DNA of 25,590 nt, taken from CALFCX01 sp964603025. Its GTDB lineage: Bacteria > Margulisbacteria > WOR-1 > JAKLHX01. The stretch spans positions 1 to 25,590 of the forward strand of contig CAZRTO010000016.1 in the NCBI GenBank assembly GCA_964603025.1. Direction: 5' to 3'. How positions within the stretch are numbered: position 1 is the stretch's first letter; each line of letters starts with the position of its first letter. The position numbers and the translations under genes were made by a program. The notes below the pieces were generated by a model that was given only the letters and a program-made list of their open reading frames with translations, ran no database searches and was not told the origin of the DNA. Shown here piece after piece: positions 14,975-24,600 of the stretch.

Positions 14975-15805
14975 TTGGCTGTTATTACTATGAGGCAGTT
15001 GCTCGAGTCAGGGGTCCATTTCGGTCACCAAAAAAGGTTCTGGAACCCGAAAATGAAAAAGTTCATCTTCGCGGCAAAGAACGGGATACATGTTATAGAC
15101 CTGCACAAGTCCATCCCGATGATAGAAGCTGCTTACAACTTTGTCAAAAACACGGCCGAGAACAACGGGACCATCCTGTTCGTCGGCACCAAAAAACAGG
15201 CCCAGGAGTCCATAGAGTCCGAGGCAAAACGCTGCGGGATGTTCTATGTCAACCAGAGATGGCTGGGCGGGACCCTGACCAATTTTAAGACCCTGAGAAA
15301 GAATATCGCCCGGTTGAAAGAAATTGAAAAACTGGAAGCGGGCGGGATGTTTGAAAAGCTCCCGAGGAAGGAAGTCTCCTCCCTCAAGAAGGAAAAGGCC
15401 AAGATAGAAAAGATGCTCGGCGGAATAAGGGAGATGTCCGGGCTCCCGGCGGCGATATTCGTCGTGGACGCCAAAAAAGAAGAGATCGCGATCAAAGAGG
15501 CGCGCAAGCTAGGGATCCCGGTGGTAGGCATCGCCGATACCAACTGTGATCCGGACATGATAGATTATCCGATCCCTGCCAATGATGACGCGATAAGGGC
15601 CGTTAAGCTCATATGCTCCGTGATAGCCGACGCGGTCCTGGACGGCCGAAAGATAACCGAGCCAGGTGCCGAAGGCCTGGAGATCAAGCTTGAAGATACC
15701 CCTGACGAACTGGAGCTTGCCAAGGAGCTTGAGACCGAAGAGCAGCTTCAGGAACTCGGCATGGAAGAACTTCTCAAAGAAATACCCGATAAAGACGAAG
15801 AATAA
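14975..15805 (+). CDS. rpsB: 30S ribosomal protein S2
   Basis: S2 is a late-assembling small-subunit protein. The start is TTG 14975, 6 nt after a strong AGGAGGT (14962-14968), and gives the canonical N-terminus MAVITMRQLLESGVHFGHQ; the ATG at 14990 would delete conserved residues. Family hallmarks include WNPKMKKFIF, HVIDLHKS, ILFVGTKKQAQE, YVNQRWLGGTLTNF, PAAIFVVDAKKEEIA, GIPVVGIADTNCDPD and DYPIPANDDAIRAV. At 276 residues it carries an acidic, Glu/Leu-rich C-terminal extension (about 230-276) that E. coli S2 (241 aa) lacks. It is followed by tsf, the near-universal order. Confidence 0.98.
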   Translation: MAVITMRQLLESGVHFGHQKRFWNPKMKKFIFAAKNGIHVIDLHKSIPMIEAAYNFVKNTAENNGTILFVGTKKQAQESIESEAKRCGMFYVNQRWLGGTLTNFKTLRKNIARLKEIEKLEAGGMFEKLPRKEVSSLKKEKAKIEKMLGGIREMSGLPAAIFVVDAKKEEIAIKEARKLGIPVVGIADTNCDPDMIDYPIPANDDAIRAVKLICSVIADAVLDGRKITEPGAEGLEIKLEDTPDELELAKELETEEQLQELGMEELLKEIPDKDEE

Positions 15806-15824
15806 CGAAAGGTGCTAAAAAAAG

Positions 15825-16700
15825 ATGGCAATAACTTCGGAGATGGTGCGGGATCTGCGTGAAAAGACCGGTTGCGGGATGATGGACTGCAAACGCGCGC
15901 TTGCCGAAACAGCCGGGGATATGGAAAAAGCGGTCGATGTGCTGCGCAAAAAAGGCCTTGCTACCGCCGCGAAAAAGGCGGAAAGGGTGGCCGCTCAGGG
16001 AGTGGTCGGCTCTTATCTGGACCTGCAGAAAGGCGTCGGAGTGCTTATAGAAGCCAACTGCGAGACCGACTTTGTCGCCAAGAATCCGGACTTTCAGAGT
16101 TTTGTGTCAGACCTGGCCAGCCACATAGCTGCCAGCAAACCTTCAGATATTACTTCTCTGCTTAGCCAGAAGTTCGCGAAAAGCCCGGATAAAAAGGTCG
16201 AGGATGTGCTAAAAGAAACTATCGCCAAGTTCGGCGAGAACACGCTTGTAGGGCGATTTGCGATGTATGAAGCTCCCGGCGGCCATATCGAATCATATAT
16301 CCACCTCAACGGTAAGATCGGGGTACTTGTGGAACTGGAAACCCCAAAAGCCGGCGACGAGCAGCTGAAATCGCTTGCAAAGGACATAGCTCTGCAGATA
16401 GCGGCCTCCAGGCCGATGTGCATCAGCAGGGAAGAGGTCCCTTCCGCTGTTTTGGAAAGGGAAAAGAGCATATTAAAAGAGCAGGCCCTTGCCGAAGGCA
16501 AACCGGAAAAGATCATCGAGAAGATGGTCGAGGGCAGGCTGGGCAAATTTTATGCCGAGATATGCCTTTTGGAGCAGCCTTTTATTAAAGAGCCCGAAAA
16601 GAAGATCGTTGATATCATAAAAGATGCCTCTTCAAAGCTTGGGGGCAATATTGTTGTCAAAAGGTTCACCAGATACCAGGTCGGTGAAAAAGCACAGTAA
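15825..16700 (+). CDS. tsf: Elongation factor Ts
   Basis: EF-Ts is the guanine nucleotide exchange factor for EF-Tu. The 291-residue protein opens with the UBA-like domain MAITSEMVRDLREKTGCGMM, DCKRALAETAGDMEKAV, then the core with CETDFVAKNPDF (the TDFVAKN motif contacts EF-Tu) and two core subdomains; the second begins near QIAASRPMCISREEVP. AAAGGTG about 10 nt upstream is the likely ribosome site. It lies 19 nt after rpsB, and its last 17 bp overlap the polA start. Confidence 0.97.
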   Translation: MAITSEMVRDLREKTGCGMMDCKRALAETAGDMEKAVDVLRKKGLATAAKKAERVAAQGVVGSYLDLQKGVGVLIEANCETDFVAKNPDFQSFVSDLASHIAASKPSDITSLLSQKFAKSPDKKVEDVLKETIAKFGENTLVGRFAMYEAPGGHIESYIHLNGKIGVLVELETPKAGDEQLKSLAKDIALQIAASRPMCISREEVPSAVLEREKSILKEQALAEGKPEKIIEKMVEGRLGKFYAEICLLEQPFIKEPEKKIVDIIKDASSKLGGNIVVKRFTRYQVGEKAQ

Positions 16701-19425
16701 TCCCTGCCTGTACCTCATAGACGGCAACAGCCTGGTTTACAGGGCTTTTTACGCGCTGCCCGATACGATGAGGACAGCGTCCGGTATAACGACCAACGCT
16801 GTTTACGGCTTTACCAATATTCTCCTCAAATTGATCGATGAACAGCCCGATTATATGGCTGTGGCCTTTGATCTTCCGGTCCCGACATTCAGGCACAGGG
16901 AGTATGCAGCGTATAAGGCCACGCGCCAAAAAGCCCCGGAGTCTCTCAGAGACCAGATACCGCATATAAAGGCTATACTTGCGGCTTTTGGCGTGAAAGT
17001 ATTTGAAGCCGAGGGGTATGAGGCGGATGACATAATAGCCGCGGTATCCAGGGACGCGGCAGGCAAGGGGCTAAAGGTCAGGATCTTTACCGGCGACAAG
17101 GACGCGCTCCAGCTGGTCACCGAAGATATCAATGTACTCTCCGCGGTCAAGGGGATCTCCGAGACATTCCTTTACACACCAGAGACGGTCCATTCAAAAT
17201 TGGGGATAAAACCCGGCAATGTCACCGATTACAAGGCCCTTGCCGGAGATACTTCGGATAACATTCCCGGGGTCCGGGGCATAGGCGAAAAAACGGCCGT
17301 TAACCTGATATCAAAATACGGGACATTGGAAGAAATAATCAAGCATGCCGGCGATATAGAAGGAAAAATAGGGGAGAAGATAAGGACCGGAATAGATGAC
17401 GCGAGACTATCGAAGCGCCTGGCGACCCTGGCAGATGACGTCCCGGTCGATAAAGACCTTGAAAAGATGAGGTTGTCCGCGCCTGATTGGACCAAGATAC
17501 TTCCTCTGTTTGAAAAGTACGAATTCAAGAGCTTTTTAAAAAAATACGGTGGCCAGCAGGCCTTGGGACTGTTCGCTTTGGATATCAAGGAAAAGATACA
17601 ACATCCGGACCTGAAGACCGATTACAGGCTGATATCGGATGAGAAGCACGCACTCGATGTTATAAGAGAGATGAGGTCGGCTGAAGCGTTCGCTTTTGAT
17701 ACCGAGACTACATCTTTGAACGAACTTGAGGCGGAATTGATGGGCATTTCGCTTTGCTGCAGTTCTGACAAGGCTTATTTTGTGCCTGCCGGCCTTATCT
17801 TGTCCGAAAATTTGATAAAAGAGCTAAAAAGCCTGCTTGAAGACCCATCCCTGACAAAATGCGGGCACAACCTGAAATATGATATCAAAGTGCTTGATAA
17901 GTACGGCATAAGGCCGGAAGGGCCTTTCTTCGATTCCATGGTGGCTTCGTACATTTTGGATCCTACTGCCGGTAAACACGGCCTCAAATATCTGGGCGAA
18001 AAACATCTCGGCAGGCAGATGACAAGTTTTGACGAGCTCATGCTGGCGGAAGGGGCATCGGATATCAGGAAGACCGATATTAATGATCTTAAAGATTACG
18101 CGTGCGCGGACAGCGATGTTACATTTCAGCTCCGCGGAATACTTGTTCCTCAGCTTGAAGAAAAAGGCCTGAACAGGGTTTTTTACGATATTGAGATGCC
18201 TCTTGTCAGGGTGCTGGCGGATATGGAGCTTGCCGGAGTTTCCATAGACAGTGAAAAACTTGGGTCTTTGGGCGTGGATATGGCCCGGAGGCTTGAGGAG
18301 CTGGAAAAAGAGATCTATATAATATGCGGCGAAGAATTCAATATCAACTCTCCCAAGCAGCTATCCTGTATATTGTTCGACAAGCTTAACCTTCCCAGCG
18401 TAAAAAAGACCAAGACGGGCGCTTCAACGGATGCCAGCGTTCTGGAATCCCTGGCGGGCGAGTTTGAGATAGCGGGAAAGCTTTTGGAATTCAGGCAGCT
18501 GGCTAAGCTCAAGAGCACTTATGCGGATGCCCTGCCGCTGATGGTAAACAAAAAGACGGGGCGCATACACACTTCTTTTAATCAAATAGCGACTGCAACG
18601 GGCCGCCTGTCGAGCAGCGAGCCCAATCTGCAGAACATCCCGGTAAGGACAGAGGCCGGCAGGTCTATAAGGGAAGTATTCGTGCCGGGCGATCCAAAAG
18701 ATGATGTGATCGTATCTGCCGATTACTCCCAGATAGAATTGAGGGTGCTGGCGCATCTGAGCGGTGATGAGAGGATGATAGAGGATTTTAAGGGCGGATG
18801 GGATATCCACGCCTCTACCGCTTCGGATATATTCGGAGTGGACCTCAAGGATGTTACGAAAGAGATGAGGGGCTTTGCCAAGACGATCAATTTTGGCATA
18901 GTTTACGGGATGAGCTCGTTCGGGCTGGCCAAGACGCTCAATATAAAAAAGAACGAGGCGGAGGATTATATAAACAGGTATTTTGCCAGGTATAAAGGGG
19001 TGAAGGCTTTTATGGAAAGCACGATAGAGTCGGCCAGGAAAAACGGCTATGTGTCGACTCTTATGGGGCGGAGACGGTATCTCCCGGACATCAACAGCCG
19101 GAACCAGTCGGTCCGCCAGGCCGAAGAGAGAGTGGCTATAAACACCCCGGTACAGGGGACGGCCGCGGATATAATAAAGATGGCGATGATACGGATAAAT
19201 GAAAGCGTAAAGGCGAACGGCCGTTCGCCTCAACACGCGTTTAATCAGATACCCAACCTCAAAATGATAATGCAGATACACGACGAGCTGGTGTTTGAAT
19301 GTAAGAAGACGGATGCCGCAGAAGTTGAAAAGATCATAACCGGAATAATGTCCGGTGTGATTGAATTAAAGGTCCCTCTCACAGTGAATGTGTCCTCCGG
19401 TCCGAGCTGGGGCCAGGCGAAATAA
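16684..19425 (+). CDS. polA: DNA polymerase I with 5' nuclease and intact proofreading domain
   Basis: PolA removes RNA primers and fills gaps in replication and repair. I choose GTG 16684 (913 aa), because the conserved N-terminus is LYLIDGNSLVYRAFYALP; the frame opens at 16624 inside tsf, with non-conserved residues. Domains: 5'-3' exonuclease (about 1-290; YEADDIIAA, TGDKDALQLV, GIGEKTAVNLI), 3'-5' exonuclease (about 320-490) and polymerase (about 500-913). All three proofreading motifs are intact (DTET D339/E341; NLKYD D400; Y472/D476), unlike Taq-type enzymes. Polymerase motifs A (SADYSQIELRVLAHLSGD, D680), B (RGFAKTINFGIVYG) and C (QIHDELVFE, D867) are present. The O-helix aromatic is Phe. 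Overlap with tsf suggests co-transcription. Confidence 0.96.
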   Translation: MKKHSNPCLYLIDGNSLVYRAFYALPDTMRTASGITTNAVYGFTNILLKLIDEQPDYMAVAFDLPVPTFRHREYAAYKATRQKAPESLRDQIPHIKAILAAFGVKVFEAEGYEADDIIAAVSRDAAGKGLKVRIFTGDKDALQLVTEDINVLSAVKGISETFLYTPETVHSKLGIKPGNVTDYKALAGDTSDNIPGVRGIGEKTAVNLISKYGTLEEIIKHAGDIEGKIGEKIRTGIDDARLSKRLATLADDVPVDKDLEKMRLSAPDWTKILPLFEKYEFKSFLKKYGGQQALGLFALDIKEKIQHPDLKTDYRLISDEKHALDVIREMRSAEAFAFDTETTSLNELEAELMGISLCCSSDKAYFVPAGLILSENLIKELKSLLEDPSLTKCGHNLKYDIKVLDKYGIRPEGPFFDSMVASYILDPTAGKHGLKYLGEKHLGRQMTSFDELMLAEGASDIRKTDINDLKDYACADSDVTFQLRGILVPQLEEKGLNRVFYDIEMPLVRVLADMELAGVSIDSEKLGSLGVDMARRLEELEKEIYIICGEEFNINSPKQLSCILFDKLNLPSVKKTKTGASTDASVLESLAGEFEIAGKLLEFRQLAKLKSTYADALPLMVNKKTGRIHTSFNQIATATGRLSSSEPNLQNIPVRTEAGRSIREVFVPGDPKDDVIVSADYSQIELRVLAHLSGDERMIEDFKGGWDIHASTASDIFGVDLKDVTKEMRGFAKTINFGIVYGMSSFGLAKTLNIKKNEAEDYINRYFARYKGVKAFMESTIESARKNGYVSTLMGRRRYLPDINSRNQSVRQAEERVAINTPVQGTAADIIKMAMIRINESVKANGRSPQHAFNQIPNLKMIMQIHDELVFECKKTDAAEVEKIITGIMSGVIELKVPLTVNVSSGPSWGQAK

Positions 19426-19507
19426 ATCCCCTCAAGATGAAATCCTGGGCTTTATCCTTCGATAATTATATGTACTATAAGTAAGCAATATTCATCAGGA
19501 GGGGCAA

Positions 19508-20518
19508 ATGCCTGCAGCATCCTTAAGCGCTCAACAAATAAGGGTCGCGAATGCCAATAAATGGTTTTCCGGCCACCGCTTTCCGGAATCCAAGGTGATA
19601 AACGCCCTGCGGCTACATCAGAGGACTGATTTTCGCGTAAAGCTCAGGGATACCGCGGCTTCTCAGCCACAGGAAAAGACCACAGGCATATATCCAGCTA
19701 CTGATAGCATAGGGGCTATCGAGAGAAATCCGATCGGAAGAGGCCAGATCGCAATAGCGGAAGACTTTAAAGATGTTTCTCAAGATCCAAAAAGTCTTTT
19801 TTCTTCCCTGATAGAGCAGGGGCTATTTGATGCGGAAGGGTTAGTGCCTGACACGATATATGCTCCTGAGGTCCTAGATGGCCTTGGTTCAGGAGTGGCC
19901 GGCGTAATGAAACTAATAAAAGGCAACGCTTATTTTTTGAATTATGACATAGTTATGGGGAAATCCAACGCCGACAACCCGATAACCTTTTTTGAGTCAA
20001 TAGACAGGCTTGTTGCAAAACATTTTGCGCATGGGGATCCGGATAGCGCTTCTTCGATGTGGTCCGGCCGCTTGAGATACGGATTGTTATCCGCGATACT
20101 TGCCGGGGAGCATGCCAGGATGGACGCGGCGCCACTGATATCTGCAATGAACGGCTGGTTCTCTGCCGAGGAAAACTGGCTATACACCGATACTCCGGAT
20201 TCTCCAAGGACTTATCATGCCTTTATGTTGGGAGCATCTAATGAGCTTGCAAAACCTTCGATCCTGCCGGTAACTGAGAGCAAGATCAGCGAGCATGCCG
20301 TCAGGCATTTTCACCGGATCGCTGTCCCGGCCGCATATCTTTCCGATCCGGTCCGTTTTCTTGACTGGTCAGGTAAACTTATTGCTTCAAGGCATAAACC
20401 ATGCGTGCAAACCGGTATTGCTGGGAAATTTTGGAGCAACTCGGTACAGGTCGCGCTTTTTCTTGCTGTTTTGAAGGGGGCTGATTTCAGCGCGGCGCCA
20501 AAACAAACGGGTCAGTGA
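19508..20518 (+). CDS. Conserved-looking hypothetical protein, function unknown
   Basis: I do not recognise a family. The gene starts at ATG 19508 with a strong AGGAGG at 19497-19502, and a weak TTATCC (19452-19457) and TATAAG (19476-19481) pair may be its promoter. The 336-residue protein has no signal peptide or membrane helix and is probably cytosolic. It mixes short helices with loops rich in Asp, Gly and Pro. Notable segments are the basic start (VINALRLHQRTDFRVKLRD), a central block with aromatic residues (FFESIDRLVAKHFAHGD, WSGRLRYGLLSAILAGEHARM), and a helical end (GKFWSNSVQVALFLAVLKGAD). No nucleotide-binding, metal-cluster or nuclease motif is obvious. Its 7 last bases overlap the end of convergent tadA. 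Confidence 0.75.
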   Translation: MPAASLSAQQIRVANANKWFSGHRFPESKVINALRLHQRTDFRVKLRDTAASQPQEKTTGIYPATDSIGAIERNPIGRGQIAIAEDFKDVSQDPKSLFSSLIEQGLFDAEGLVPDTIYAPEVLDGLGSGVAGVMKLIKGNAYFLNYDIVMGKSNADNPITFFESIDRLVAKHFAHGDPDSASSMWSGRLRYGLLSAILAGEHARMDAAPLISAMNGWFSAEENWLYTDTPDSPRTYHAFMLGASNELAKPSILPVTESKISEHAVRHFHRIAVPAAYLSDPVRFLDWSGKLIASRHKPCVQTGIAGKFWSNSVQVALFLAVLKGADFSAAPKQTGQ

Positions 20519-20988
20519 CGTTTTCTAAGTTCGCTGAAAAAGCCCTTCAGCATTTTACGATAACACTCTTTTGACCGTTCATCCTCAAGATCGGATGTCT
20601 TGATCCGGTGATTCAGTTTTTTATTGCGGGTTATGTTGAGCAAGCTTCCCGCGGCTCCGGCCTTTGGGTCAGCTAAAAGATAGTAGAGATTCTTTATCCT
20701 TGCCAGCACCATGGCTCCGGCGCACATAGGGCAGGGCTCCAGAGTGGAATAAATGTTCACCCCGTACAAGCGCCATGTCCCGAGCTTTTTAGCCGCTTTT
20801 TGAAGGCATAAGAGTTCGGCGTGCGCGGTAGCGTCTCCGCGTTTTTCTTTTTCGTTGTGTGCCCGTGCTATGATCTTTCCGTCTTTTACAGCAACGGCGC
20901 CCACGGGAATGTCGCCTGTTTTCAGGGCCTTTGTTGCTTCCTTTAAGGCGGCGGACATATAGCATTTGTGATCCAAATCTTCACTCAT
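20512..20988 (-). CDS. tadA: tRNA-specific adenosine deaminase TadA
   Basis: TadA deaminates A34 to inosine in tRNA-Arg(ACG). At 158 residues it has family length and cytidine-deaminase zinc motifs: HAE (H56 and proton-shuttling E58) and PCPMCAGA (C86, C89). Other family segments are MSAALKEATKALKTGDIPVGAV, TWRLYGVNIYSTLEPCP and the C-terminal CYRKMLKGFFSELRKRH helix. RNA-binding features such as ADPKAGAAGSLLNI favour TadA over guanine deaminase. It runs opposite to both neighbours, ending inside the hypothetical gene and starting beside an intergenic repeat. Confidence 0.94.
   Translation of the reverse strand: MSEDLDHKCYMSAALKEATKALKTGDIPVGAVAVKDGKIIARAHNEKEKRGDATAHAELLCLQKAAKKLGTWRLYGVNIYSTLEPCPMCAGAMVLARIKNLYYLLADPKAGAAGSLLNITRNKKLNHRIKTSDLEDERSKECYRKMLKGFFSELRKRH
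20533..20556 (+). terminator. Possible weak terminator for the hypothetical gene
   Basis: GCTGAA (20533-20538) and TTCAGC (20546-20551) form a 6-bp stem with a 7-nt loop, followed by ATTTTA. It is 15 nt past the hypothetical gene stop and inside the 3' end of tadA. The T run is short, so confidence is low. Confidence 0.3.
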
Positions 20989-21005
20989 GGCTTTTCCCTC
21001 ACAGG

Positions 21006-21086
21006 CCTCACCCCACCCCTCACTTCGTTCGGGGCACCCCTCTCCACTTACGTGGAGAGAGGAAAGCGCGAAGCGCTGGGGTGAGG
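21006..21086. repeat. Structured inverted repeat element between tadA and pyrR
   Basis: Outer arms CCTCACCCCA (21006-21015) and TGGGGTGAGG (21077-21086) are a perfect 10-bp inverted repeat. Inside are a hairpin CTCTCCAC / GTGGAGAG (21040-21047 and 21052-21059, TTAC loop) and AGCGC / GCGCT (21065-21069 and 21073-21077, GAA loop). The shape is that of a REP- or MITE-like interspersed element. No ORF or transposase is associated. Confidence 0.65.
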
Positions 21087-21112
21087 TGTTTGTTCTATCT
21101 CACGCCGTTCTA

Positions 21113-21121
21113 TGCTAATAT
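21113..21121 (+). promoter_or_regulatory. Candidate extended -10 promoter of pyrR
   Basis: TGCTAATAT is a TGn-type extended -10 without a convincing -35. Transcription would start near 21128-21130, less than 10 nt from the pyrR ATG at 21137, and no Shine-Dalgarno is seen, so the message may be almost leaderless. Confidence 0.35.
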
Positions 21122-21136
21122 TATAGGCATAAAACC

Positions 21137-21673
21137 ATGACAAAAACCCGCGAAAAAGTGATAATGTCCTCTACTGATATCGCGCGTTCGCTCAAGAGAA
21201 TGGCGCAGGAGATAATCGAACACGACAAAGGCGCAGGCCATCTTGTCCTGGTGGGGATAATGGACGGAGGGCTTCCCATCGCAAAAAGGCTTTCGTCATT
21301 GATAGAAGCCAGTGAAAAGAAAAAAGTCCCCGTCGGCGGGCTGGATGTGTCGCTCTACAGGGACGACCTGTCCATTCGCGGCAAGAACATCGAGCCAAAA
21401 AAGTCCGATGTGGCTTTTTCGATAGACAAGAAAACGGTCATACTCGTCGATGATGTGCTTTTTCACGGGCGCACCGTGCGGGCTGCGCTTGACGCGCTCA
21501 ATGACTATGGGCGCCCTTCACGTGTTCAGCTGGCGGTGCTCGTGGACAGGGGCAACAGGGAACTGCCCATCCAGCCTGATTTTTGCGGAAAGAAGATATC
21601 CGCATCCCCGGAAGATACTGTTTCAGTCACGCTCTCCGAGAACGGCGGAGAGGATAAGGTCGTAGTGGGGTAG
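21137..21673 (+). CDS. pyrR: PyrR, bifunctional pyr operon regulator/uracil phosphoribosyltransferase
   Basis: PyrR has a type I phosphoribosyltransferase fold; in Bacillus it binds pyr mRNA in response to UMP and also makes UMP from uracil and PRPP. The 178-residue protein has the PRPP loop VILVDDVLFHGRTVRAALDAL (about 95-115), the VGIMDGGLPIAKRL segment and the PyrR-specific RELPIQPDFCGK. No pyr biosynthesis genes lie nearby and I see no PyrR-binding attenuator upstream, so RNA-binding regulation is not demonstrated here. ATG 21137 is the first plausible start; the gene ends 8 nt before addA. Confidence 0.93.
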   Translation: MTKTREKVIMSSTDIARSLKRMAQEIIEHDKGAGHLVLVGIMDGGLPIAKRLSSLIEASEKKKVPVGGLDVSLYRDDLSIRGKNIEPKKSDVAFSIDKKTVILVDDVLFHGRTVRAALDALNDYGRPSRVQLAVLVDRGNRELPIQPDFCGKKISASPEDTVSVTLSENGGEDKVVVG

Positions 21674-21681
21674 CACAGCCC

Positions 21682-24600
21682 ATGAACTCAAGTCCCCAAA
21701 TAACCGCTGTCGAAGCGTCGGCAGGATCAGGAAAGACCTACAGCCTCGCCAAACATTATGTAAAACTGCTGATGCAGGACTACAAATCGCAAGGGCCTCA
21801 GGCATTTTCGGGGATACTCGCGGTTACGTTCACTAACAAAGCTTCCTATGAGATGAAGCAGCGGATACTCAGAATGCTCAAAATGGCCGAGTTTGATTCT
21901 TTCAGGAGCGACGACGAAAGAAAAGAGCTGCTTTCGTACTGGGGAGTGGACACGGTATCCGCCAAAAAACTTGCCGCCGTCTTTCTTGACGCGATAATAG
22001 GCAATTACACCAGGTTCCAGGTCCGCACGATCGACAGTTTCATAAATAACGTAATAATGGCCTGCTCTTTTGATATAGACCTGCCTTCGCATTTCGATAT
22101 AGAGCACGATGCCCGTCCCGCGCTTTCCATGGCCCTTGACAGCCTTATAGACGATGCGGAGGACGATGAGGATATCCGCGGCAAATTCACGGCGTTCCTT
22201 CACAGGCTCATAAATATAGAGCAGAAAGTTGACTGGTATCCGCGCAACAATATCCTTGAAACGGTATCGGCCCTGTACAGCGATGCCGCCTCTAACGGGG
22301 GGGAGTTCAAGATCTCCGGCTTGTCCGCGGACGTTATACCGGCAAAAAAAAACGAACTCAAAGAGCTTCTTGAAAAGCTTTTCAAAATGATGCCGGAAGG
22401 CACCAACGCGAACCTTCGAAAAGGCATAGAAAAAGCGCTTGCCATGGCCAATGGTCCTGGACTTGATATCGCCTCGCTGTCGAAATATTTTCAAAGGGAG
22501 GAATACCAGGTCAACGCCAAGCATGAGGTGCCTCCGGACGTCCGAGATGTCTGGAAAAGGACCAGAAAAGTTCTTAAGGATATTTGTGAGGCCGACAGCT
22601 TCACGCAGTTCGATACCTACATAGAGATCTATAATCTGATGACAGGCAGGTTCAGGGAACTCTCGCGCAGGGACAGGGTATTATTTCTTCCTGAACTCAA
22701 CAGGATAGCCATGGAAGTTTTTGATGATGCGGAGATGCGCGTTCCGGAGCTTTATTTCCGTCTTGCCGCGAACATACGCCATTATCTCCTTGATGAGTTC
22801 CAGGATACCAATGAACTGCAGTGGAGCAACTTCAAACCGATGATAGATGAGGCGGTCGCCTCCGGGGGCTCTCTTTTTTATGTCGGCGACAAAAAACAGT
22901 CCATATACAGGTTCCGGGGTGCCAACAGCTCTTTGTTCGACGGCATAAAGACCGGATTCCCGGGGCATAAGGTCAGCGAAATAAGCCTGCATAACAACTG
23001 GAGGAGCGCGAAAGAGATAGTCGGGTTCAATAACAGCGTTTTTTCCAGGGGCAATATTGAAAAGTTCCTTTCATCGCTGGCGGAAGGCCCGTCCGCGGTT
23101 GAAGGGCTTGATGCCGCCGTGTTCGATATATTTGACTGCGCGCAGCAAACGGCCGTGGACGGATCCATAAAAGGATCGGTCAGGGTCGAGTATGTGGATG
23201 ACGCGGAAGAAAAGGCCGAGGACCGGATAATGAAAAAGACGGTGGAAGAGGTTCTCCGTTTGACTAAGGTCCACGGCCTTTCGAACGTGTGCTTACTCTG
23301 CAGGGATAACAGGGAAGTGGAGGATATTTCGTCGGTGCTTGTGGAGACCGGGATACCGGTCGAGTCCGATAAGACGCTGAACATAAAAGACGATCCTCTT
23401 ATCAAGGAGTTGATATCCTTCCTTAAGTTCCTTGATTCGCCGGTAGACGACGCTTCTTTCGCCTCGTTCATTTCAGGCCGTATGTTCTCAAAAGCTTCGG
23501 AGATAAGTCCGGAAGAGGTCCAGGGGTTCCTTTTGGACAACAGGAGCGATAAAAGATCCCAAAAAACGCCTTTATACAAAAAATTCAAGGACCAATATCC
23601 CTCGCAGTGGGGAGAGCTCGTGCAGGACCTTTTCCGGACCGCGGGATTTGTTCCGGTTTATGAGTATGTGATACGCATAATGGACAGATACAGGGCCGTG
23701 GATAATTTTCCGGAAGATCATGCCTATTTTATGAAGCTGCTGGATATGATATGCAAGAACGAGAACAAATTCCAGACTATCGGGGAGTTCCTGGAATATT
23801 TTGCTGGCACAAAGAGCGATATTTACGTGAGCGCTGCAGGAGCGGACGCGGTAAAGGTAATGACCGTCCACAAGGCAAAAGGCCTAGAGTTCACGGCTGT
23901 CATAGTCCCGTTCCTAAAAATGGAGCCGAAGATCAGCGGACCTCAGAAACGTTCTTATGTCGTTGCTAAGACAGGGCGTGACCTCAGGCTTGTGCGGTTA
24001 AAGAAGGAGTATAACGGATATTCCGATCCCCTGGCGCGGATATACAACGCGGAATACGTGAGGTCGTTCTGCGATGAGCTGGATAACGTGTATGTGGCAC
24101 TGACAAGGCCGGTAAAAGATCTCATTGTTTTTATTCCGCCCAAAGCCGGGAAAAGCAAGAATATTGTCAGGGGATTGGTCCCTCAGACCACTTCTTGTTC
24201 TTCTGGCATTCACCCCCTTGATAAGGGCCGTACGAATGATAATATTTTGCGCATACATCCCGACAAACTGTCAGACCCCATATTGTTCATAAAAGGGGAC
24301 GATTTCTCCCAGAACGCGGTGGCGAAAAGACAGAGCAGGGTCGCCGGAAGCGTTGCCCATTACCTGTTGTCCAGGATCCCCGACTCGTCCCAGGGCATTA
24401 CCGAAGAGATTTTGAAGGCGGCCAGTGGCCGGTATCCTTATGCTGACGTCTCGACGCCAAAAAAATGGGTGGAGAGACTGCTAAAGAACAAAGATATCTC
24501 GAAGTTCTTTGAGCCGGGGCAGAAGGTATTCACGGAGAAAGAGATCGTCAGTCCGGGCGGGGAGATGAACAGGATAGACAGGCTGATCATAAAGGATAAT

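Noticed and set aside
16624..16683. An upstream in-frame start for polA at 16624
   Set aside because: The extra residues lie within tsf coding sequence and are not part of the conserved DNA polymerase I N-terminus; GTG 16684 fits better.
21090..21136. PyrR-binding attenuator upstream of pyrR
   Set aside because: The leader is too short and lacks an anti-antiterminator plus terminator pair; the nearby hairpins belong to the intergenic repeat.
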